A DNA stretch of 64,000 nt from the NCBI RefSeq assembly GCF_000346465.2, contig NC_034016.1:6506104-6570103 (forward strand), written 5' to 3'. Both the position numbers and the translations under genes were made by a program. This DNA is from Prunus persica. Its lineage: Eukaryota > Streptophyta > Magnoliopsida > Rosales > Rosaceae. Below are positions 35,412-45,729 of the stretch, piece by piece. The notes beneath the pieces were generated by a model. The model saw only the letters and a program-made list of their open reading frames with translations. It was not told where the DNA came from and ran no database searches. The number at the start of each line of letters is the position of its first letter. The stretch's first letter is position 1.

Positions 35412-35415
<4 letters not shown>

Positions 35416-37440
35416 TTCAGGCAACCACGACCTCTGTGGCTTCCGACGAAGATTCCGACCACATCCGGCAGCCTACGGCCACGATTTTGGATCCATTCTC
35501 TTCGTCTCTCTCTTCTCTACAGATCTATACCAATTTTCAGCCTCAAATCTAAGGAAGTTAAAACCAAAATTCCAGCCAAAATGAGCCTAAAAAATGGGCT
35601 GTTTCGAAACAGTAAATTTCGGGGAATTTTTCGGCGGATTCCGGCCGCCACAGCTCAGGTAATTACACCCAAAATACTCTCCTATCTTCCCTTGGTGTTA
35701 TCCCTTGAAAACTCAACGTGAATCCATTCCAATTTCTTTGATTTTGAAACTAAAATTTTCTAGGTTTTTAAGAGACAGAAAGCTTCGTTCGAGGGCTTTA
35801 ACGGTGGAATTGATCATCGAGCCAAGGTATAAAGTTACTCCCCTTGATGTGCTTAATCCGTAGGTATGATTATTCGCCGGCGGTTTGGAGTTTTCCGATC
35901 GCCGGAAAATTACTCAATGTACCCGCCGACGGTGGTGGCTCGTGACGGCGCGTCGCTGGGGTGTCAATGTTGGGTTTTTGTCTTAGAATGTTCCCCACGT
36001 CGTCCCGAGAACGATGGTATGCTCGCATTCCAATTTAGATACTGTTTGAGCCTCGAATGGATTTTGCATATTGTGCAATATCCAGGTCAATAGGTTCGGA
36101 CCGTTGGATTGAACCCAAATTCACATATGTCGCACCTCTCATTTCTAGGATTGTGTAGGATTCGACGGATCGTAAATCGGAGTCCCGGATACTCCAAAAT
36201 CGAGAACCCTAGGGTTAGGTTTATAGGAACCGTGCGATCGTGAGCCATCCGACCATCAGATGGGGACTATACTTTTGGGACATGTGTCCTAGGCTTGTTG
36301 GAACCTCTAGGAACTTCCAGATCAGAATTGTGAGGTCGTGGAGGTCCCGGGTTGACTTTTTGGGACTCTAGTGCTTCTTGAGTTTCGAGGCACTTCTCAA
36401 CCATCTCAAATGTAAAGAAAGCTTTTGTAGGCATAGGAAATGTTTCTAAAGTTAGTGCATGCACTTCTAGGAGCCGGGGTTTAGGGTTTTATTTAAATAC
36501 TTATACCAAGCAGTTTTGTTAATTAAATATTCGTGATATTTTAATCAGGCACACGGGCATGGACCGACCCGCAGGAAGGACCTTCAAGAAGTCCAACTAG
36601 CTCGGACCAGGAGTGAGTGGACCTTTGCTTTTTAAATGATTTTATGCAATTTATATTCATAATTTGATCTATAGAAGTATGCAATAGATCGATGGCTTTC
36701 TGACATGTATTGCTAAGGTTAAGTATTTTATTTATTTGCTGCCAAGATGAGAGTACCTGAGTTTAGTAAAGGTAAGAACTTTAAAAATCGATTAAGATAG
36801 CGGCAGAGTTTTAAGATGAGAGGAGATAGTGTTATTTATTTTTAAGTAGAGTCTTTAGTTAAGTCAGCATGCTTGACTTTTGCCCCACGAGACTTAGGAT
36901 ATTCGAATTGTGGGAGCGAGAGATGCAGCTCAAGTGGGCTTAGTGCTCCTTGAGTCTTGCTAGGATGGCGGATCAGGCTAACCTGAGTCTTGCGACGGTG
37001 TGTCACCATAGTGACATGAGAATAGATAGTAATTAAGGGTTTTGGCGAGAGTAAATAAGTATACCTATGTGGTAGGTTGAGCTTTACTTCAATATCTTTT
37101 AGCAAGAATATTGTTTGGTGTTATATGTATAAATATGAATGCATGAGTTCAGTATGAGTATATATGAGGATATTGATTTAGTTTTTATAACTGTTTTTAC
37201 AGTGTGGTTAGTACGTTCTTATACTATTTTCTAAAACTTTGTTTTTGGTCTGCTCACATTTTCAATGTTTTGTGCCCCCAGGCAGTAGGCGTGCACAGTG
37301 ATCCACCACATGGTCTTTTTCCATTTTCCGCGCTTCCCCCTTCCTGATGTAGGACTCTTCTTAATTGAGTTGACTCTTTTTGTAAATTCTTAGTGGTTGC
37401 TTTGATAACCTACCCTAGAACTTAGATTTAACCGTTGGAA

Positions 37441-37468
37441 TGTATATATATATATATATATATATATA
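37441..37468. repeat. TA microsatellite
   Basis: About 14 perfect TA units in the 3' part of the solo LTR. Confidence 0.95.
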
Positions 37469-38118
37469 CGCATGCTGGAAGTTGGATTGTATATATATGT
37501 TTGTTTGACAAGTGTAAATTTTGTGAATTGACCAAATTACCCAGGATACTTTGCTGAATTTTCGGTGGGAGTCAAGCTTAGTATTTTACCGAACCTTAAA
37601 GGGAAGGGCAATTAGGTCATTTGTGCCCGACACCCGACAGGTGTCGGACATGCACAGGGTTTGGCTCAGATTCTAAAGCAGAATTTGGGTCGGGTCCTGT
37701 CAAAGGGGGCAAAGCGGATCACTTTAACTTCAAGGGGATAAAGTGAGAATTGACCAATGTTTCAAGGTGCACTGTAGCAATTAAGCCTTTTTTAATTTAT
37801 AATTTGATTGGAGATGTGGAGTGTAGTGTGCGCTTGTTATGAAACACGGAGTTTATGTCTATTTATGAGTATTGGGTTTTTTTTTTCGTCAATGTAATTC
37901 TAATCAAATAAATTGAAAAGGATTACAAAAGGTGGAGAACCACAAGCTAAAGAAAAATCGAAACTCGAGCAAAACAAACAAACAAAGGGCCAAACAGTAA
38001 AGTACGTAACAGACAAAGTGAAGGCCCAAGAACAAAAGTCCAAACTGAAAAAAAAATTGAAAACTCTAGATCTGAGCATAGACCACAATTGCGCCACCCA
38101 AAGACCACTTGCTGCAAC

Positions 38119-39275
38119 TAGGGAACAAAATATCAATAATTTCGTCGATATTTTGGCGAAATTATCGTTTTTTAGGTGCTGCGATATTTTAGTATGTTTC
38201 CATTTATTTATTGTCAATTTATCGATAATTTCCTCGATAATTTCGGTATCGATATTTTCGTTCAAATGGCAGCTGTAAATGGTAAACATATCGCGATATT
38301 ATCGATAATATCGTGATATGAACTTTCAAAAATGAAATAATTCGTTTGAACATGGAACATAGGGGTTCGAACCCCTCCTCGCTTCCAACTTCTAAGCCTC
38401 TTAGCCACCACGCTAGCCATCACTTTGTGATTATTATCTATCGAATTTGGTATTTATAACTCTTCCAAGTTGTTTCTCAAAATATAAAATAATTACTTAT
38501 TGTTCTATATTGTTGATCAAATATTTAATTACTTAATATAATTTATTTCTTTCCTATTTAATCCATTTAATGTTATTGGTTATTTTATTATTCATTATAA
38601 GTACTTACATTACTAAATTCTCCTTCAAATTGTTGCTTAATTACTTAAATCTCTATAATCATTTTCTTTATTTCCTATTTAATTCTTCTTTGGATAACTT
38701 TATTTATGTTCTTAGTTAATTTTCAATCTTCACTATTATTTTTTAAGCATGACAAAGTGCTTAATTTTCATGACAAATCAAGTTGGTTTACATCTTTAAT
38801 TATTTTTCAACTTTTGATAAATTATAAATATAAGAATGTGTACCATGTCATGATGTCCAGTGAATAACGTGAAATAAAGTTACTCATGCATCTTATCATC
38901 CAACTTATAAAGTGTAAAATATTGTAGTAAAAATGATAAATAAATTACTAGAGGGTGTTTAATTTTCTTTCATTAATTACTCTAGATTTTCTAAGTCATA
39001 GAGTTTGTCAACTCGCAATATAATCAACTTAAATCACTCAAACATGCTATGCAATGCATTTTCTTCCAATCTTTTGTGTTAAAATAATAGATGATTGACT
39101 AAATAAACTTTTTAAAAAGTTTCATTAAAAATTTCCATGTATTTATCACAATTTTCGTGGTTTTTATCCAATTTTTATCGATATCGATATTTTCCCGATA
39201 TTTCCATTGATATTTCCATGTTTTTGAACCACTGATATTTCCGAAACCCTCGATATTTAAGACCTTGGCTGCAAC
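38119..39275. repeat. Repeat element rich in CGATATT / ATCGATA motifs
   Basis: Both ends carry dense, mutually inverted clusters of GATATTT, CGATAATTTCG and ATCGATATCGATA (38128..38325 and 39170..39270), separated by about 800 bp of AT-rich DNA. The left cluster includes the near-palindrome TATCGCGATATTATCGATA at 38289..38307. A B-box-like GGTTCGAACCCC lies at 38365..38376. The inverted ends suggest a MITE-like element; no target duplication was found and I do not recognise the family. Confidence 0.5.
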
Positions 39276-39472
39276 ACATCGCAAATCCACAATAAAGTTA
39301 GGCAATAGAATTAAGATGGGCTTTGGGTAATTTTATTGTTTGGTCAAAATGAGATTTTTCTTTTAAACAAGCATGTGAGGCTTAAGCCCAAGAACTTCAA
39401 CAAGCTATATAGGGCCCAAGAATGCTTATTTATAATTTTACATATATGCTCATGTTTTGTAATATATGTTTA

Positions 39473-39771
39473 TCTATATATATAAAGCAAAATGCAGAGA
39501 ACGGTGAAACATTCAAAATACTAGAAAATGCCCTTGGTTAATCTAAACATTAAGAATTAAAATTATTAATTAAATAAGGATAATATGGTAAATTCACACT
39601 TTTTCATATTTAAAATAAAATAAAATTAAAAGAAAAATCAGATAATGAATCTTATTTTTTAGAAACACAACTACCCATTATCTTTTTAAATTCTAAAATA
39701 AATTAAATTTAAAAATAAATATTAAAAAAAAAAGTCTCTCGCATGCGCCGAAACGCGTGCAGAGAAGCTAG
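39473..39771 (+). mobile_element. Non-autonomous Helitron
   Basis: Starts TCTATATATATAAAGC and ends CTAG, inserted between A (39472) and T (39772), as Helitrons do, with no target duplication. A terminal hairpin, GCATGCG-CCGAAA-CGCGTGC (about 39741..39760), lies 7 bases before CTAG. These are the three hallmarks of plant Helitrons. At 299 bp it has no Rep/helicase gene. Confidence 0.85.
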
Positions 39772-40599
39772 TATATTTATAATTTAATACACATTGAAAG
39801 GCTTATACCTCAATGTAATGAGGCTTTTGATAAAATGCCTTGTTTTACACCTTAACGTTTTAAAACATTGGGTCCAACATTTGTTTGACTAAATGCCTCA
39901 AAGAAACTTTAAGTTTCGTTACGAATAAATATCGCTTGTTTGTATTTTTTTTTTCACAAATTATGAATGGTATTATTATTATTTAAATTCTAAATCTATT
40001 TGGTTGTCTAAATTTTTGTTTGGAACTTTTAGCCTTTTAAATATTGCCCTTCCCATAAAAATTTTATGGCTCCACCACTATTATGACCAATTTGAATAGT
40101 GCATAAATTTTTTTGCCACACTTAGAAATGAGAATGCACCTATAAAGGGACCAACATGTTAAAATGCCTCAAACTATAAATTGTAAGATCCTTTTTGGTT
40201 TGTTCATAACTTGAATTAGTTTTTAAAATAATCGACTCAAATAGGTGCTCATTGATCAGAAGTGTTTTATTTAGTTTTGTTTATTTTCTTTGACAAAAAC
40301 ACTTGTTGGAAATCACCATTTGGGTTTGGTCCAAATCCAACTAATAAAGGCATGAGCAAGGTGTTTGAATCCTCCCTTCCTTAATATCACTTGTGTGTAG
40401 AAAGAAAAAACTAATAAAAGCATGAGAGTCCTTGATCATCTCACAGTAATTGGACGATGAATTCTTAATAAGAGTGACCCATTTATCTTTTCTTTGTTGA
40501 TTTCTCTCTTTTTCTAACAGCCAAACATGTTTTCTTTAACCTATATCCCTTTATGCAAAAATCTATTTACCCAGTTAACAATGAGGCCAACAAATTAAT
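39772..40599. other. Intergenic DNA without recognised features
   Basis: AT-rich sequence with no open frame of note and no bounded repeat that I can support. Confidence 0.4.
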
Positions 40600-40737
40600 A
40601 GGATCTAATCCAGTAGAAATGGGCATTAATTTGCACACCAGTAGTCTCAGATTTGAACCTTTATGACACCTTGATAATGTGTGTGAGAAAAATCTCTCTC
40701 CCAATATCAATTTTATTAATAATAATAAATTTAAAAA
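40600..40737 (+). mobile_element. tRNA-derived SINE, older copy
   Basis: Shares order and spacing with the copy at 43281..43411: GGATCTAATCCAGT, ATGGGCATTAATTTGCACACC, then a decayed B-box (GATTTGAACC) and a TATGACACCTT block. Ends in A/T-rich trinucleotide runs. The B-box has lost the TTCGA core, so it is probably inert. Confidence 0.55.
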
Positions 40738-41618
40738 AATTTGGCCAATAACATAGCTATCTTTGCACGTAATAAAAGTAGCCTCGTCAGCCCAATATTG
40801 CTGTCATTAGAAGTTGACTTGCATGAGAACAATTGGTTTAACTTGGTGGTGCAGTAACTGAAATTTAGGCGTACAACCCCCTACATAAATAGAAAGTGGC
40901 AACGCAGTCCCTTTCAGTTAGTCCAGAGTCAACACCACTGTTTTGAAAATATCAAAACAAGAGAAGGTGTTTCCTCCTTTCAATCCGGCGGTAGATGAGA
41001 TGTCCTTTTGCTCCTTTCAAATTGAACAAAAAAAATATTGTTTCATTGCCATTGACAAAGGCACAAAGATTAGATGTCCAATATTTATCCAATAAATTCT
41101 AGTCTTATCCTAATTTTTGGTTAAACTACTAACTAAATATGACACTTAATATAGCCACCGATAAATAAGGTATCAAATGAGATTAGATATGAGAAAGTGA
41201 AATACACAACATCAATTGAATTGTAAAATTAATGTGTCTAGAACCACTCGTATTTATTTAATTTATAAATTTGGCACGGAACGGAATTTTGGAACATAAA
41301 ATGGAAGTCAAGGGACTAAACTAGAAGAACTATATTGCTAATGAACCTGAAAACCTTGATGTGCCTAAAATTTGAGCAGTACCAAAATCATTTAAGGCAA
41401 TTGTTGGGGTCCACTTGAGAGAACTTAAATCTACCTTGAAAATACAACAACTAGGGGACCCTTAATGTGCCAACCCTATATCCTATTTCATCAAATAAAC
41501 AAGAAATGTGACTTGGAGAAGCAGTTGAACTAAAACTTTAGGAACAACCACCACCAAACAACTCCTGTATATTCATCATTTTAATGTTCTATTTCATTCC
41601 AATCCCATCAACCAATCC
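40738..41618 (+). promoter_or_regulatory. Upstream region of the 41619 gene
   Basis: No transposon boundary was recognised across most of this stretch. The last 100 bp include CTGTATATTCATC (about 41563..41575), a possible weak TATA region ahead of the start codon at 41619. Promoter identity is inference. Confidence 0.3.
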
Positions 41619-42140
41619 ATGGCCACACAAGATTTCAGCTTCCCCACTCACAAATTCCCTTGCACCATCGATTCACCCCCTTTGTGGCGCTTATCTCCTG
41701 CAGCCAGCTCCAAAGTAGATGATCAAAATCATAGCGAAGAAGAAGAAGAAGAAGACGACGAAGAAGAGATCGTCAACATCAATGTAAAGTATTGTGATCA
41801 GAGAAGAAAGAGCTTTTCGTATATTGAACGCGGCACGAAAATGGTGGAGAAAGATCAAGAGAGTAGGGATCATGATCATGGGGAGGAGAAGATGGACATG
41901 CTTTGGGAGGATTTCAACGAAGAATTGAAGTCAAGAAGTAATACGACGTCGGATTATTCTGGTGGGTTGTCAAGAGAGATGCTTCACTTGGGTTGTGTTA
42001 AAGCTTTCAAGTTGACCGAAACAAATGGTGATCATGCGCTTTCGACCAGGAAGCCCAGCGTGGTGGCGGTTATGAAGGTCCTGAAAAGGCTGTTCTTCCT
42101 CCATAACTCTCATCACAAACTCAAGAAACCTGCTTGGTGA
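41619..42140 (+). CDS. Uncharacterised plant-specific protein, single exon, 173 residues
   Basis: I do not recognise the family. The frame starts at the first ATG after an AT-rich upstream region, and codon use looks like a genuine gene. Visible features are an acidic Glu/Asp run (about residues 40-51), a conserved-looking MDMLWEDFNEEL motif in the middle (about residues 92-103), and a basic, hydrophobic C-terminus (VVAVMKVLKRLFFLHNS then HHKLKKPAW). There is no signal peptide, transmembrane segment or known enzyme motif. I have an impression of small, stress- or fibre-associated plant proteins with an LWEDFN motif and a C-terminal helix, but cannot name one. No transposon encloses it, which supports a host gene. 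Confidence 0.75.
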   Translation: MATQDFSFPTHKFPCTIDSPPLWRLSPAASSKVDDQNHSEEEEEEDDEEEIVNINVKYCDQRRKSFSYIERGTKMVEKDQESRDHDHGEEKMDMLWEDFNEELKSRSNTTSDYSGGLSREMLHLGCVKAFKLTETNGDHALSTRKPSVVAVMKVLKRLFFLHNSHHKLKKPAW

Positions 42141-42551
42141 TCAAATTGTCTACCTTCAGTTTTTTTTTTTTTTTGGTTCTTTCTTGTTTTTTTTATTATA
42201 AAAGGAATGGGGTTATACTAGTGCTGATTTATTGTAAATAAATTGATAATATATATATATAGACTATTGTCTGTTTAATAAAAAGAAGGATCAGGTGTCA
42301 CTCATGACCAAGTCATGCTTTGCATATGATCTCATTTCAGCGCATTTTCTATAATCTGTAAGGATAAGCTTGTATTTTTATTCCCTTCTGATACAAAGAA
42401 ATCTTAGTTTTACGTTATAATTTACTTGCATAATAAAGTGAATTCTCAGTATAATAAGTGGTGAATGTGGGTTAGTAGTTTTAGTGCAGGTTTTGTTCGC
42501 TTTAGTTTTGTTTTTGTATGTTAGTTTGTTGCCCTTTTAGAATTGGTGTTT

Positions 42552-43148
42552 TGTTAATTTCAGAGAGACGGGTCAGCGGCTCACTACTAGCAACACCGAT
42601 ATTGTTCCCAACTTAACCATCTTTAAAGCCCAATATGTGTGGGGTTTTATCACAAAAGGTCTCGGTAATTTTAGTAGCGGAACTATTCATTATATCTTGT
42701 ATTTTATTTAGTCAAGTTTTCGATGTGGGACTTATATTCTTTTACATGCCTCTTCACATGGAACCACCACATGGTGGGCTACACGTGGGGCCAAGTCCAC
42801 ATCGGAGTCAAACATTAAAGCCCAACACGTAAACATAACGTATTGGGTAAAGGTAAACATTGAAGCTCAACATGTGCCCACCACATATTGGGTAAGGTGT
42901 AAAGGTAAATGCCCAATATTTCAGGCCCAGTCATTCAACCCGCTCTGATACTATGTTAAATTTCAGAGAGACGAGTTAGCGGCCAACTACTAGCAACACC
43001 AATATTGTCCCCAACTTAATCACTTACAAAGCCCAGTAGGTGTGGAGTCTTATCACAAAGGCCTCAGTGATATTAATAGCAGAACCATTCATTATATCTT
43101 GTATTTTATTTTGTCAAATTTCCGATGTGAGACTTATATTTTTCAACA
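42552..43148 (-). mobile_element. TRIM retrotransposon (not Cassandra)
   Basis: Two LTRs of about 195 bp, 42552..42745 and 42954..43148, start TGTTAA(A)TTTCAGAGAG and end TTTACA or TTCAACA. The 208-bp internal domain ends CGCTCTGATACTA, a near match to the reverse complement of the initiator tRNA-Met primer site, giving minus orientation. Flanks TGTTT (left) and TATTT (right) match at 4 of 5 positions, consistent with an aged target duplication. No coding capacity, as expected of a TRIM. A fragment of the same LTR lies at 23836. Confidence 0.85.
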
Positions 43149-43280
43149 TATTTTTTATATCATGTTCATGTTGATGTGTTTACTTGTATTGTTGAAGTCT
43201 AATAAAGTTTCTCTTTGATAAAAAAAAAAAAAAAAAGTTTAACTTTATTATGATTATAAAATGATAGGACCATTGCCAAC

Positions 43281-43411
43281 AGGGTCTAGCCCAGTTAAAA
43301 ATGGCATTGATTTGCATACCAAAGATCTCAGGTTCGAACCCCCATGACATCTTAGTTGTGTGCGTGTTTGTAAGAAACCCCTTATAGACTATCTCTTGTA
43401 CTTATAAATAT
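43281..43411 (+). mobile_element. tRNA-derived SINE
   Basis: Contains an A-box-like TCTAGCCCAGTT block and a perfect B-box, GGTTCGAACCC, at 43331..43341, followed by CCCATGACATCTTAG and an A/T-rich tail. Similar in order to the copy at 40600. The tRNA-like part does not close a cloverleaf. Confidence 0.65.
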
Positions 43412-43874
43412 AATAGGACCATATAGGCCTGGCCAAGGCCAACTCATTATATCAAAAAATTCTTAGCCTTTAGGTAGGGCTTGTGCTTAGCTTATTTAAG
43501 ATAGGGCATGCCCAACGCAATGGCAAGAACTAGCCTCTTTGTTTAGAACTCGTGAGAAGCACTATGTATGTTCGACATCCAGTAGATGCCAGACCCATAG
43601 TACTAAATTAATCAAAACCCATAACTGAAAACGACGTGAGGGGAAAAACTCAAAATTCCTTATTCCAGAGCCAATTAAAGTAGTTCAGTGCTCTAGAGAG
43701 AATAGCCCCTCTAAATAAATGGAACAATAGATAGAATACCTTGATAATTGGTAACGGCAAAAAATCATTTTTTGTCCATGTGGTTTCAATTTGGTCACTT
43801 TTCTAGTTTTCAATTCCAAGCAATTTGAGGACATTGCCCAATTTCTACTAAATTCTTCTCATTGCCATTACTTA

Positions 43875-44754
43875 GGCCTTCTCCAACCCATGAGGGGCTA
43901 AACCCAAATTTTCCCCATCCAAAAAGTAACTATTTGGATTTTGCCCAGACTCAAATCGTTTTTTCTCCAAACCATCCGGACTCAAATTTTAAGTCTGCAA
44001 CTTTGTTAAATTGTTTAAGAATGGTTTAAGTCTAATTTTTTTTTTTTTTGGAAAACTTTTCTTCATTAATCTTTTTAAATAACATCATAATTTAATTTTT
44101 TGAACAATTTGACCTAAAAAAAAAAATTTGAAATTCTATAAATTTAATTTTATTCCAAAAGTATGAGAATGAAGAAGATGATGTGCTTGAAATGATATCA
44201 AAAGTATGAGAATGGAAGGGATTGATGAAATTGACAAAGGAAAAATAAATTGAGAAATAGAAAAAATATTTTTGGTAGATTAATTGAGAAATGAGTGAGT
44301 ATTTATAGAGTTTGGAGTGAGATTTGGGATTGGATCTGATTTGGATTAATTTAAAATATTATTTTGACAGTTGGATTTAAAATTCAGCTGTTGGATCTTT
44401 TTTTTATCGTCCCATCGTTGATTTAAGTTATATGTACATACCAAAAAAAAAAAACAGCAATATTTGAAACTATTGGATTCCAATGGCAACTCCATGGGAT
44501 AGCGACAAGTGGCGTAAACATAAGACAAAAAGCAAGCTGCAAATTTGGAGGTGGGGCCCACGTCGAAATCTTTGAACATGGGGCTGTTTAGGATGTGCAG
44601 TGGGCTCCATTGAATAGTGTTGGGTCCAGGCAATACTTGGACCCATATTTGGGTCCAAATTTGAGTTTTTTCAAATTTTGGATCCTTCATTTTCTTGGGT
44701 TGGGAGAGGTTTTGGACAATATTTTGGGTTTAGGTCCTTTGGTTGGATATGGCC
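43875..44754. mobile_element. Harbinger-type MITE (880 bp)
   Basis: Imperfect inverted ends, GGCCTTCTCCAACCCATGAG at left and GGCCATATCCAACCAAAGGA in reverse complement at right, are flanked by TTA at 43872..43874 and 44755..44757. Inner blocks with CTAAACCCAAA also pair. A 3-bp TTA duplication with GGCC...TCCAACC ends is typical of Tourist/Harbinger MITEs. Short open frames inside are not genes. Confidence 0.75.
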
Positions 44755-44757
44755 TTA

Positions 44758-45149
44758 TTGAGGGTATTTCGGCTAAAAATTATTTAAAAAATTCATTCCT
44801 TTTAAAAGTAAACAATTTAAATTTAAAATTTAAGAAAGTAAAATTTAAAATTAAAATAAAACCTCTCTCTCCCCTTCTCCTCCTAAACCAATTGCCCAAC
44901 TCTAGTCAGCCACCACATCCTTATAACCCAACGCAACCACCATCACAGCCACCCAAGCCCGCCCCTAGCCCAAACAAATCAAATACCCAACCACATTGAA
45001 TCACATCCCCATGAAGCTTTACACACCTAACATATTATCACAAACAAATTCTTCCCAGAATCGCTTAGGGTTCGTTTGAGACTGCTTCTCTAAGAAGCAC
45101 TTCTCCTCATAAGTGGTTCTAGTAAAAGTGCTTTTATTATAAAGATGTT
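44758..45149. other. Intergenic DNA with a MITE remnant
   Basis: Holds a C-rich stretch (about 44860..44995) and, from about 45066, a half-element starting AGGGTTCGTTTGAGACTGCT that looks like the left end of a MITE cut by the Copia insertion at 45150. Its right half was not found beyond the Copia element. Confidence 0.35.
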
Positions 45150-45729
45150 TGTTATAGAACTAGAATAATCAGAGAGTATGAGAAGTACCACTAAATATTG
45201 GGAGTAGAATTATATTTGCTCTTTGTGGTGTTTACACTGACAGAATTTCTTATCAGATAGAACTCACTCTCTCTTTTCTTCTCTGACTCTAACTCTCTTC
45301 TCTTCTAATTGGTTGTGTATTTTACAACTTAAGAGGAAGCCTATTTATAGGCAATTAGAATGGCCTCCCGTGGATGCATCTTCAATATGTTCTCCCAACA
45401 TCATCATTCATCTCAACATCATTATTTCATCTTTTGATTAATACCCCCTTACTTTATTCATGTGGACTTCACTTCTTACTTTATAACACTCCCCCTCGAA
45501 GACCACATGTCCCTAGATTGGTTACCTCATTAAAACCTTGCATGAAAAAACCCAGTGGGAAAAAACCTAAGCGAAGAAAAAAGAGTACAACTTTATTTGG
45601 GACATAAGGGTAATGCGCTCATGTTGCCTCGTTAAAACCTTGCCAGGAAAAATCCGGTGGGAAAAACCCTAGTTGAAGGAAAAATAGTACAATGCGCATA
45701 TGTCCTGTGTTAGAGGACTCTTGAATGTT

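Larger units (their letters stand above)
35088..37702 (+). mobile_element. Solo LTR of the long-LTR family, best-preserved copy
   Basis: Starts TGTAACAACCCGG and ends GGGTCCTGTCA, 2,615 bp, flanked by a perfect 5-bp duplication, AAGGG, at 35083..35087 and 37703..37707. It lies within the right arm of the Mutator-type element, so it is younger than it. No primer-binding site or internal domain follows, confirming a solo LTR. It carries a CT tract (35346..35411) about 260 bp from its start and a TA microsatellite (37441..37468). Confidence 0.92.
32696..37787. mobile_element. Mutator-type non-autonomous element carrying two solo LTRs
   Basis: Inverted arms of about 190 bp (left 32696..32885; right 34970..35087 plus 37703..37787, split by an LTR) are flanked by a perfect 9-bp duplication, TTTTTTAAT, at 32687..32695 and 37788..37796. 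A 9-bp duplication with long arms is typical of MULEs; the duplication is T-rich, so chance is not excluded. No transposase is present. Two LTR insertions, each with its own 5-bp duplication, and the assembly gap lie inside. Confidence 0.82.

Noticed and set aside
37900..38289. Frames of 121 and 129 codons on opposite strands
   Set aside because: They are mutually overlapping, reach into the GATATT repeat element, and have biased composition without domains.
38360..38380. tRNA-like GGTTCGAACCCC motif
   Set aside because: No partner A-box or cloverleaf; it sits inside a repeat element.
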